Part shown: one piece after another, positions 1 through 6,339 of the stretch
How positions within the stretch are numbered: the first letter of the stretch is position 1
Layout of the letters: each line of letters starts with the position of its first letter
Origin: Promethearchaeia archaeon
GTDB lineage: Archaea > Asgardarchaeota > Lokiarchaeia > Sigyniarchaeales > SOKP01
Assembly (NCBI GenBank): GCA_029856445.1
Contig: JAHQWY010000221.1
Span: 1 to 6,339, forward strand
Reading direction: 5' to 3'
Length of the DNA stretch: 6,339 nucleotides
Translations under genes and position numbers: made by a program
Notes under the pieces: model-generated
What the model was told of the DNA's origin: nothing
Seen by the model: the letters and a program-made list of their open reading frames with translations, nothing else
Databases searched by the model: none

Positions 1-573
1 TATGATATGGATGAACGTTTTGTGGAACTAATATTACAAGAAGCTTCAATGATTTTAGGAGGTATGACACATGTTATCTTAGCCAAGGTAAATGATTTTT
101 TAATTGCCAATGCTGGGATTGATCAATCAAATGCAGGACCAAATAGAGTTGTTTTACTCCCGAAAGATCTTAAAAAAGTTGTGTGGGAATACTGGAAAAA
201 TTTAAGAAGAGAGTTTGATTTAAAGGATATGGGCGTAATTATCTCAGATTCAAGAGTACAACCTCTTAGAAAAGGAACTATTGGAATAGCAATAGCCACA
301 GCTGGATTTGAACCAGTTGAAGATCTACGAGGTCATCCAGATCTCTTTAATAGACCTATGGAAATTACGATGAGAGCAATAGCAGATGATCTTACTAGTG
401 CGGCTCAATTTCTTCTAAGTGAAGCTGATCAACAAACTCCAGTGGTTATAATAAGGGGTAGTAATGTTGAATTCACGGAAAATCCCCTATTAACTACAGA
501 AATGCCTCCAGAAGAATGCCTTTATATGAATATTTTTTCTAAATATCTTCTTAAAAAACAAGAAGAGGATTAA
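1..573 (+). CDS. cofE: CofE-family coenzyme F420-0:L-glutamate ligase, 5'-truncated by window edge
   Basis: Family role: CofE adds glutamate to F420-0 in a GTP- and metal-dependent reaction in the cytoplasm, giving the tail of coenzyme F420. The reading frame is open to base 1. The first ATG (base 7) is probably internal, because the family is about 250 residues long and this piece aligns from roughly residue 60 onward. Counting that Met as 1, visible family blocks are NAGIDQSN (35-42), SDSR followed by PLRKGT (80-91), EDLRG (105-109), DLFNRPMEIT (112-121), ADDLTSAA (126-133) and TPVVIIRG (144-151). The block that in textbook CofE reads D-T-x-G-R is here SDSRVQPLRKGT: the Asp is kept, Thr becomes Ser and the Gly-Arg spacing differs. 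This may mark a CofE-like clade with another substrate. The family is secure from the motifs; the exact substrate is not. The stop is TAA at 571-573, and the gene ends 150 bases before asnS. Confidence 0.85.
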   Translation, partial: YDMDERFVELILQEASMILGGMTHVILAKVNDFLIANAGIDQSNAGPNRVVLLPKDLKKVVWEYWKNLRREFDLKDMGVIISDSRVQPLRKGTIGIAIATAGFEPVEDLRGHPDLFNRPMEITMRAIADDLTSAAQFLLSEADQQTPVVIIRGSNVEFTENPLLTTEMPPEECLYMNIFSKYLLKKQEED

Positions 574-723
574 GATTTAAAGGTTTAAAATAATTCCCCA
601 ATTTTTATAGTAATTTGATCAAAACTGAAATAATCTCTTAGTAAATAATAATTCAGTCAAATTTTTTAGAATTCAATTATTGACTAGGACATAAGATTTG
701 TAAACAATACTAATAAATCAATA
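574..723. other. Intergenic gap between cofE and asnS
   Basis: This is AT-rich sequence with no ORF and no RNA gene that I can see. It should hold the end of the cofE transcript and the asnS promoter. A short T run lies just after the cofE stop (602-606), and a TATA-like stretch (gtaaataata) lies at 641-650. Neither is distinctive enough in this base composition to call. No purine-rich Shine-Dalgarno precedes the asnS ATG: the last 20 bases are nearly all A, T and C. Confidence 0.6.
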
Positions 724-2025
<1,302 letters not shown>

Positions 2026-2106
2026 TAAATTAAAACCTTTTCTACCAAATAAGAGATATTAAATAGATCCTTTTCCTACATTATTTAGAAGTGTGGTTTG
2101 CGGTAA
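2026..2106. other. 81-base gap between asnS and gatA, too short for gatC
   Basis: The gap holds short pyrimidine-rich stretches (ccttttct near 2036-2043, ccttttcc near 2069-2076) that could end asnS transcripts, and a possible promoter at about 2051-2066. GatC is normally around 95 residues, so it cannot fit here. Only a weak G-rich stretch (gtggtttgcggt) precedes the gatA ATG. Confidence 0.6.
2051..2066 (+). promoter_or_regulatory. Possible archaeal BRE/TATA element for gatA
   Basis: A purine-rich stretch (aagaga, BRE-like) runs directly into atattaaatag, which resembles an archaeal TATA box. It sits about 45 bases before the gatA ATG. A start site about 25 bases downstream would leave a leader of roughly 20 bases. 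In DNA this AT-rich such matches arise by chance, so this is a candidate only. If it is real, gatAB can be transcribed apart from asnS. Confidence 0.25.
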
Positions 2107-3588
2107 ATGAAGCTCTATGAATACATGGCATATGAACTAATCGAGAAAGTAAAGAGTAAAGAAATTACTATCGAGGAGATAATCTATCAAATTTATGAGA
2201 GAATAGAAAAGACTGAAGATAAAATACATTCTTTTGTACATTTATCTAAAGAAAAAGCTTTAAACAAAGCTAAACAATTAGATGAAAAACTAAATAAAGG
2301 AAAACATATAGGAAGACTTTATGGATTACCAATAGGTATAAAAGATCTGATTTGTATTAAGGATAGCCCTACTACTTGTGGTTCTAAGATTCTAGAAGGA
2401 TATCATCCACCATATAATGCCACTATCATTGATCGATTAATTGAAAAGGAAGAAGCAATATGTGTGGGTCGCACAAATATGGATGAATTTGCTATGGGCA
2501 CTTCTACTGAAAATAGTTGTTATGGGCCTACATATAATCCTTGGGATTTAGAAAGGGTTCCTGGGGGGTCAAGTGGAGGATCAGGTTCATGTGTAGCTTC
2601 AGGTCAGACCCCTGTCTCATTGGGAAGTGATACAGGTGGGAGTATTAGATGCCCCGCTTCTTACTGTGGGGTAGTGGGTTTAAAGCCAACATATGGAAGA
2701 GTTTCTAGATATGGATTAGTTTCATATGCAAATTCGTTAGACCAAATTGGACCTATATCAAGATGTGTATATGACGCAGCAATTTTATTAGAAATTATTG
2801 CGGGTTATGACCCTTTAGACTCTACTACGGTTAATATAAAGATTGATAAATATACTGAAGAATTACAAAATCCAATTTCAAAAATGACTCTTGGAGTTCC
2901 GAAAGAATTTTTCGGTGAAGGCTTGGAGATGGAGGTAAAAAACAAAGTAAATGGTGCTATTGATAAATTAGATAATTTAGGAACTGAGATAATTGAGATT
3001 TCTTTTCCGCATTTAGAATATGCAATCCCTACCTATTACTTAATAGCAATGAGTGAAGCAAGTTCGAATTTGGCTAGATACGACGGGTTGAGATACGGGA
3101 GTATGAGTACTGAGATTGGTGGAGATTTATACGAAGTTTTTAGTAAAACTCGAAGTGAAAGATTTGGAAGTGAAGTAAGGAGGAGGATTATATTAGGAAG
3201 CTATACTCTTTCTGCTGGTTATTATGATATGTTTTATATTAAGGCATTGAAAGTTAGAACATTGATTAAGGAAGATTTTCAACGTGCGTTTAAACAATGT
3301 GATGCAATTGTATGTCCAACAATGCCTACCACCGCCTTTAAAATTGGAGAATTAGTAAATGATCCATTACAGATGTATTTTATGGACATTTTAACGTGTC
3401 CTGTGAATCTTGCGGGTTTACCTGCTCTTTCAATTCCATGTGGTTTTGATGAAAAAGAACTCCCAATAGGATTTCAAATTATAGGCAAATACTTCGAAGA
3501 AAAAGTGATCCTTAACATCGGATATTTACTCGAACAGGAATTAGATCTCAATAGGAAAATAGCTCCTATTAAAGAGGGAGGAACGTAG
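2107..3588 (+). CDS. gatA: Asp-tRNA(Asn)/Glu-tRNA(Gln) amidotransferase subunit A (GatA)
   Basis: GatA is the glutaminase subunit of GatCAB. It hydrolyses glutamine and passes ammonia through a channel to GatB, which amidates misacylated Asp-tRNA-Asn or Glu-tRNA-Gln. The 493 residues are typical length. The amidase-signature triad is intact: Lys79 in GLPIGIKD, cis-Ser155 in PGGSSGGSG and nucleophile Ser179 in GSDTGGSIRCPA. The downstream VGLKPTYGRVSRYGLVSYA block is classic GatA. Blocks that hold the glutamine-binding Arg and Asp of well-studied GatA are also present (RRRIILGSYTLSAGYYD, and MDILTCPVNLAGLP). This argues for a true glutamine-using GatA rather than a general amidase. The N-terminal helix region (1-65) starts normally at the chosen ATG. 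The stop TAG abuts the gatB ATG, so the two genes are co-transcribed. No gatC lies beside it. In archaea GatCAB is classically used for Asn-tRNA and GatDE for Gln-tRNA. Confidence 0.96.
   Translation: MKLYEYMAYELIEKVKSKEITIEEIIYQIYERIEKTEDKIHSFVHLSKEKALNKAKQLDEKLNKGKHIGRLYGLPIGIKDLICIKDSPTTCGSKILEGYHPPYNATIIDRLIEKEEAICVGRTNMDEFAMGTSTENSCYGPTYNPWDLERVPGGSSGGSGSCVASGQTPVSLGSDTGGSIRCPASYCGVVGLKPTYGRVSRYGLVSYANSLDQIGPISRCVYDAAILLEIIAGYDPLDSTTVNIKIDKYTEELQNPISKMTLGVPKEFFGEGLEMEVKNKVNGAIDKLDNLGTEIIEISFPHLEYAIPTYYLIAMSEASSNLARYDGLRYGSMSTEIGGDLYEVFSKTRSERFGSEVRRRIILGSYTLSAGYYDMFYIKALKVRTLIKEDFQRAFKQCDAIVCPTMPTTAFKIGELVNDPLQMYFMDILTCPVNLAGLPALSIPCGFDEKELPIGFQIIGKYFEEKVILNIGYLLEQELDLNRKIAPIKEGGT
3577..3581 (+). 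promoter_or_regulatory. Strong Shine-Dalgarno of gatB inside the end of gatA
   Basis: GGAGG, within the longer purine run gagggagg, ends 7 bases before the gatB ATG at 3589 and encodes part of the gatA C terminus (KEGGT). It fixes the gatB start. It also shows that this organism uses Shine-Dalgarno initiation for downstream genes of an operon, unlike the asnS start. Confidence 0.85.
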
Positions 3589-5076
3589 ATGAGTTCGAAC
3601 TATGATTTAAGTTCTAACTATGAAGATGTGATAATTGGTTTAGAAGTTCATATTCAAATAACAAACCTAAAAACTAAATTATTTTGCAGTTGCAGCGCAG
3701 ATTATAGAGGAGATACACCAAATTCTCATAATTGTCCCATATGTCTAGGATTACCCGGATCTTTGCCTGTTATAAACAAAAAAGCAATTGAATTTGCTAC
3801 TAGACTTGCATTGGCTTTAAATTGTAAGATTAATGATTCAATATATTTTTTTAGGAAAAATTATTTCTATGTAGATTTACCAAAAGGTTTCCAGATAAGC
3901 CAGTATAACAAAGCAGGAGGGAAAGCTTTTGCTGACGGAGGAAAAATAACAATAAAATTAAATGGGAACAAAAAGGATATCCGACTCAATAGAATCCATT
4001 TAGAAGAGGATCCAGCAAGATTGGTACACAAAGGGTCAATCGCGACATCTCCATATACATTGGTGGATTATAATCGATCTGGTGTTTGTCTTATTGAAAT
4101 AGTATCCGAACCTGTTATTAACTCTCCTGAAGAAGCAAGAGAGTATCTCAGACAGTTAAAATCTATCGTTCAATATACAGGAATATCAAATTTAGATTTA
4201 ACTGGAGCAGCTCGAGTAGATGCAAATATCTCAATTAAGGGACATGACAGAAGTGAGGTCAAAAATATTAGTAGTTTTAAGGAAGTCGAACGTGCGTTAA
4301 AGTGGGAAATTCAAAGACAAAAAAATCTATTAAAACGAGGAAAGACACTAACCCAAGAAACAAGACATTGGGATGATAAAAGAAGGATTACTATTTCCCT
4401 AAGAACAAAAGAATTTGAAGAAGATTATAGGTATTTCCCTGAACAGGATTTAGTACCAATATTAATTGATAAAAATTTCATTGAAAAAGTGAAAGAGGAG
4501 TTACCAGAAATGCCTGCAGAGAGAGCAGTAAGACTTCATAGAGATTATAATTTATCAGAATTTGACTCAGAAAATTTAGTTCTAGATAAACATATTGCTG
4601 ATTTTTATGAAGACGGTGTAAATTCTGACCCTTCATTCGGTCCGAGTGAGTATAAACAATTTTGTAATTGGTTGATGAACGATATATCAGGGTACTTAAA
4701 TGAACAAAATAAAACAATAAAAGATACAAATGCTCAACCCAAACAGGTAGTTGATTTAATCAACTATATTAAAGAAGGAAAAATTACGACTAAAATAGCG
4801 AAGACATTTATAGGTGAAATGATGAACGGGATTTCAATATCAAAAATAATTGAAAAGAAAGGTAAAAAGAGAATTTCCAATGAACAAACTATTGCAGAAA
4901 ATTGCAGAGCAGTAATTAAAGAAAATCCCATTATCGTTGAAGACTGTCGTAAGAATCAAAAAGCAATTGAAGCTTTAATAGGTCGAGTTATGGGTAAAAC
5001 AAAAGGTCAGGCTGACCCTGAAATTACTAGGAAAATAATGGTTGAGATCTTAAAACAAATTGGAATAATTGAATAA
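3589..5076 (+). CDS. gatB: Asp-tRNA(Asn)/Glu-tRNA(Gln) amidotransferase subunit B (GatB)
   Basis: GatB binds the misacylated tRNA, activates the Asp or Glu side chain with ATP and amidates it with ammonia from GatA. Visible in order: the cradle domain, opening with VIIGLEVHIQ (14-23); a zinc site with Cys33, Cys35, Cys49 and Cys52 (FCSCS...CPIC); FYVDLPKGFQISQ (93-105); the IHLEEDPARLVH active-site segment (136-147); DYNRSGVCLIEIVSEP (160-175); and EDYRYFPEQDLVP (278-290). A helical region and a C-terminal YqeY-like tail domain follow (about 345-495), ending with GRVMGKTKGQADPE (465-478). The 495 residues are slightly longer than the usual 475 or so, partly through an N-terminal extension made of a repeated SSNYD unit. 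No later ATG lies before the first conserved block, and GGAGG supports this start. It is B, not the GatE paralogue, because I see no inserted AspRS-like domain and gatA (not gatD) is its partner. The stop is TAA at 5074. Confidence 0.96.
   Translation: MSSNYDLSSNYEDVIIGLEVHIQITNLKTKLFCSCSADYRGDTPNSHNCPICLGLPGSLPVINKKAIEFATRLALALNCKINDSIYFFRKNYFYVDLPKGFQISQYNKAGGKAFADGGKITIKLNGNKKDIRLNRIHLEEDPARLVHKGSIATSPYTLVDYNRSGVCLIEIVSEPVINSPEEAREYLRQLKSIVQYTGISNLDLTGAARVDANISIKGHDRSEVKNISSFKEVERALKWEIQRQKNLLKRGKTLTQETRHWDDKRRITISLRTKEFEEDYRYFPEQDLVPILIDKNFIEKVKEELPEMPAERAVRLHRDYNLSEFDSENLVLDKHIADFYEDGVNSDPSFGPSEYKQFCNWLMNDISGYLNEQNKTIKDTNAQPKQVVDLINYIKEGKITTKIAKTFIGEMMNGISISKIIEKKGKKRISNEQTIAENCRAVIKENPIIVEDCRKNQKAIEALIGRVMGKTKGQADPEITRKIMVEILKQIGIIE
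3592..3627 (+). repeat. Tandem 18-base duplication at the 5' end of gatB
   Basis: Two adjacent 18-base units (3592-3609 and 3610-3627) encode SSNYDL and SSNYED. Their first 14 bases differ at a single position (tcg against tct). The duplication lengthens the GatB N terminus by about six residues ahead of the conserved VIIGLEV strand and keeps the reading frame. Confidence 0.7.
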
Positions 5077-5232
5077 TTAAAAATTAAAAAATTATAATTG
5101 GATGATTGATGCTAATTCTTTTAATCTGTGAAAATGCACAATTAATTCAAATTATATGATCTGTTTCAAAAATCTTTAGAATATTAGATTAAGAAAGAAA
5201 TAGTTCAAATCTTTAAAAAAAGAGAAAAATGA
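5077..5232. other. Intergenic gap between convergent gatB and roadblock gene
   Basis: AT-rich spacer without an ORF or RNA gene that I can see. It must hold the 3' ends of two converging transcripts. On the + strand the only T-rich stretch near gatB is ttctttt (5116-5122), weak as a terminator. The - strand side has a better T tract beside the roadblock stop. Confidence 0.6.
5214..5230 (-). terminator. T-rich tract after the roadblock gene
   Basis: Read on the - strand, the bases right after the TAA stop give atttttctcttttttta, a run of T with one short interruption and no stem-loop. Intrinsic termination in archaea commonly needs just such T tracts. The position, 3 bases past the stop, is right. 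AT-rich composition makes chance possible. Confidence 0.45.
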
Positions 5233-5586
5233 TTATAGCGTTTTTTTGATTTCTGTAGTAGCAGCATCAAGTTTCAAATTTATTATACCTAGCTTGGCTT
5301 CTTTTGTAGTTATTATAGTGAGGATATTACCCTCAATTTCACTAAACAATATTTTACCTTTCTCAGATTCTATTATTGCACTAAAAAATTGTCCTTGTTC
5401 TAATTCTTCGCTTGCTCTTTGACTTGCTTTCAAAATTAAAGTCACCATAGCGGCTACAGCTTCGGGATCTACCCATCCTGGTAATGCACTACCTTTAATT
5501 AAACCAAATTTCTCAATAAGAGCCGCACCATGAACTCCTTTAATAGCTTTTAAAGAATCAAGTATTTCTGTTATTCTTTCACTCAT
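5233..5586 (-). CDS. Roadblock/LC7 domain protein
   Basis: A 117-residue single-domain protein with the Roadblock/LC7 pattern. An N-terminal helix (about 2-15) is followed by the signature strand-turn-strand VHGAALIEKFGLIKGSALP (18-36). Then come a long helix (about 40-64), the strand pair FFSAIIESEKGKILFSEI and NILTIITT (67-94), and a last strand LGIINLKLD with a C-terminal helix. Members dimerise and often bind or regulate small Ras-like GTPases: MglB acts on MglA in bacteria, and LAMTOR and dynein light chains are eukaryotic relatives. There is no signal peptide or membrane segment, so it should be cytosolic. It is transcribed towards gatB, so it is not in that operon, and no GTPase gene lies in the window to name its partner. 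The ATG at 5586 begins at the natural start of the first helix; upstream is at best a weak Shine-Dalgarno (ggattgag). Asgard archaea carry many such proteins. Confidence 0.85.
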   Translation of the reverse strand: MSERITEILDSLKAIKGVHGAALIEKFGLIKGSALPGWVDPEAVAAMVTLILKASQRASEELEQGQFFSAIIESEKGKILFSEIEGNILTIITTKEAKLGIINLKLDAATTEIKKTL

Positions 5587-5854
5587 TTAACTCAATCCAA
5601 TTTTGATGTAGTGAAATTATTAATTCTATAATTATTATGTAAGGTGTAATTTTATAAATAAATATTCAAATCTTCATTAAAAAAGCTATTTATCATTTTT
5701 TGTATTCATCTTAATAATTATAGTTAAGACTAAAATAACTTAGTTCTAACGAAGTATTTGAGTTTCGATAAAAAGATAATCATAAATATTCTAATTAAGA
5801 TATTTAATATAACTGATATTTTTTTAAAAATAAATAAATTGGAGAGTAGGGTTA
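5587..5854. other. Divergent intergenic region (268 bases) between roadblock gene and right-edge ORF
   Basis: Very AT-rich, with no ORF and no RNA gene that I can support. It must contain promoters firing in both directions. A TATA-like candidate for the left gene is at 5651-5658 and one for the right gene is near 5801-5810 (tatttaatat). I looked for inverted repeats that could be operators and saw only 4-base stems, which mean nothing in this composition. Confidence 0.6.
5651..5658 (-). promoter_or_regulatory. Possible TATA box of the roadblock gene
   Basis: TTTATAAA reads the same on both strands and lies 65 bases before the roadblock ATG. With a start site about 25 bases downstream the leader would be about 40 bases. 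It is a plausible archaeal TATA box by sequence and position but unproven. Confidence 0.3.
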
Positions 5855-6339
5855 ATGGGAAAAGAAATAGATCAAACTAAAAAAATTTTTAAAGAATCTT
5901 TTGAAGTATTAAATGATTATTTTGAAGAAAAGAGAGCAGATACCGTTATAGAAAAAGAAAAGAATGCCAAAAAGGGTAAGGTTGCGTTAGCTAAATTTTC
6001 TAAAAGTTTAATTGGTAAAACTGATAAGATAAATTTTAGAATTTTAATTGGACATAAAAAAGAGCTTGGAGATTATATTTGCGAAGCTATTTATTTAAGT
6101 GACAAAAAGGAACCTCGAATTTTTGTGTATGAAGTCAATAAGGGAAGACCATGCAATACTATACTAATGAATTTCAAAGATGATGATTGGAATGGTTATA
6201 AAAAAATTGATAAATATAAATCCTTAACAAAATTCTTAGAAACTGCTTATAAAAATGGAATTTATTATAAAGGTAAAAAAGAGAAAAAGGAACAAGCCTT
6301 AAACAGGCTTATAAAAGGACTTAAGCGATCTTTGGAAGC
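5855..6339 (+). CDS. Lysine-rich protein of unknown function, 3'-truncated by window edge
   Basis: An open frame of 161 codons runs off the right edge. I do not recognise the family. It starts MGKEIDQTKKIFKESFEVL, and a GGAG at 5841-5844 lies 10 bases before the ATG, which supports translation. Residues 5-50 look helical and charged (EKEKNAKKGK near 33-42). Residues 58-115 look like alternating strands (INFRILIGHKKELGDYICEAIYL at 59-81, then PRIFVYEV, then TILMNF) ending in DDDWNGYKKID. The segment 120-161 is helical and strongly basic (YYKGKKEKKEQ). No signal peptide or membrane segment is visible. Lysine is very frequent, more than base composition alone would seem to require. Cys76 and Cys100 are its only cysteines and form no metal motif. 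A nucleic-acid-binding role would fit the charge, but nothing in the sequence proves it. Its only neighbour in view is the divergent roadblock gene. Confidence 0.75.
   Translation, partial: MGKEIDQTKKIFKESFEVLNDYFEEKRADTVIEKEKNAKKGKVALAKFSKSLIGKTDKINFRILIGHKKELGDYICEAIYLSDKKEPRIFVYEVNKGRPCNTILMNFKDDDWNGYKKIDKYKSLTKFLETAYKNGIYYKGKKEKKEQALNRLIKGLKRSLE

Noticed and set aside
1..573. Taking the ATG at base 7 as a true start
   Set aside because: The frame is open to the edge and the CofE N-terminal region of about 60 residues is missing, so this Met is internal.
2107..3588. Reading this gene as a general amidase
   Set aside because: The GatA-specific blocks and the glutamine-site segments are present, and gatB follows with no gap.
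4478..4729. 83-codon - strand open frame opposite gatB
   Set aside because: It is antisense to the conserved GatB tail domain, has no plausible start context and looks like a composition shadow.
5587..5854. Possible small RNA, tRNA or operator in the divergent gap
   Set aside because: No cloverleaf, no GC-rich stem and no inverted repeat longer than four bases was found by eye.
6294..6310. Inverted repeat aagcct-taaac-aggctt
   Set aside because: A perfect 6-base stem with a 5-base loop, but it lies inside an open coding frame and such short stems occur by chance.

Overview
The window looks like chromosomal DNA from an AT-rich archaeon (by eye roughly one third G+C, not computed). Two things argue for archaea: an archaeal-length, archaeal-type asparaginyl-tRNA synthetase and a coenzyme F420 ligase (CofE) family protein. 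A free-standing Roadblock/LC7 protein, together with the low G+C and lysine-rich coding, fits an Asgard archaeon (Lokiarchaeia-like) best. That placement is an inference; other archaeal lineages also carry CofE and roadblock proteins.

Layout: (1) 1-573, + strand, the C-terminal three quarters or so of a CofE-family F420-0:L-glutamate ligase, cut by the left edge. (2) 724-2025, +, full-length asparaginyl-tRNA synthetase. (3) 2107-3588 and 3589-5076, +, gatA and gatB, the two large subunits of the tRNA-dependent amidotransferase GatCAB, joined stop-to-start with a strong Shine-Dalgarno inside the end of gatA. (4) 5233-5586, - strand, a 117-residue Roadblock/LC7 protein convergent with gatB. (5) 5855 to the right edge, +, the first 161 codons of a lysine-rich protein I do not recognise. 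Gaps of 150, 81, 156 and 268 bases separate these blocks. I see no tRNA, rRNA, CRISPR array, insertion sequence or large repeat.

The middle block is about amide aminoacyl-tRNAs. AsnRS charges tRNA-Asn directly with asparagine. GatCAB converts misacylated Asp-tRNA-Asn (or Glu-tRNA-Gln) to the amidated form. Having both side by side is the main biological puzzle here: one route looks redundant unless GatCAB supplies asparagine itself or serves tRNA-Gln. gatC, the small third subunit, is not in this window. I found no convincing novel multi-gene system. The most unfamiliar item is the truncated lysine-rich ORF at the right edge.
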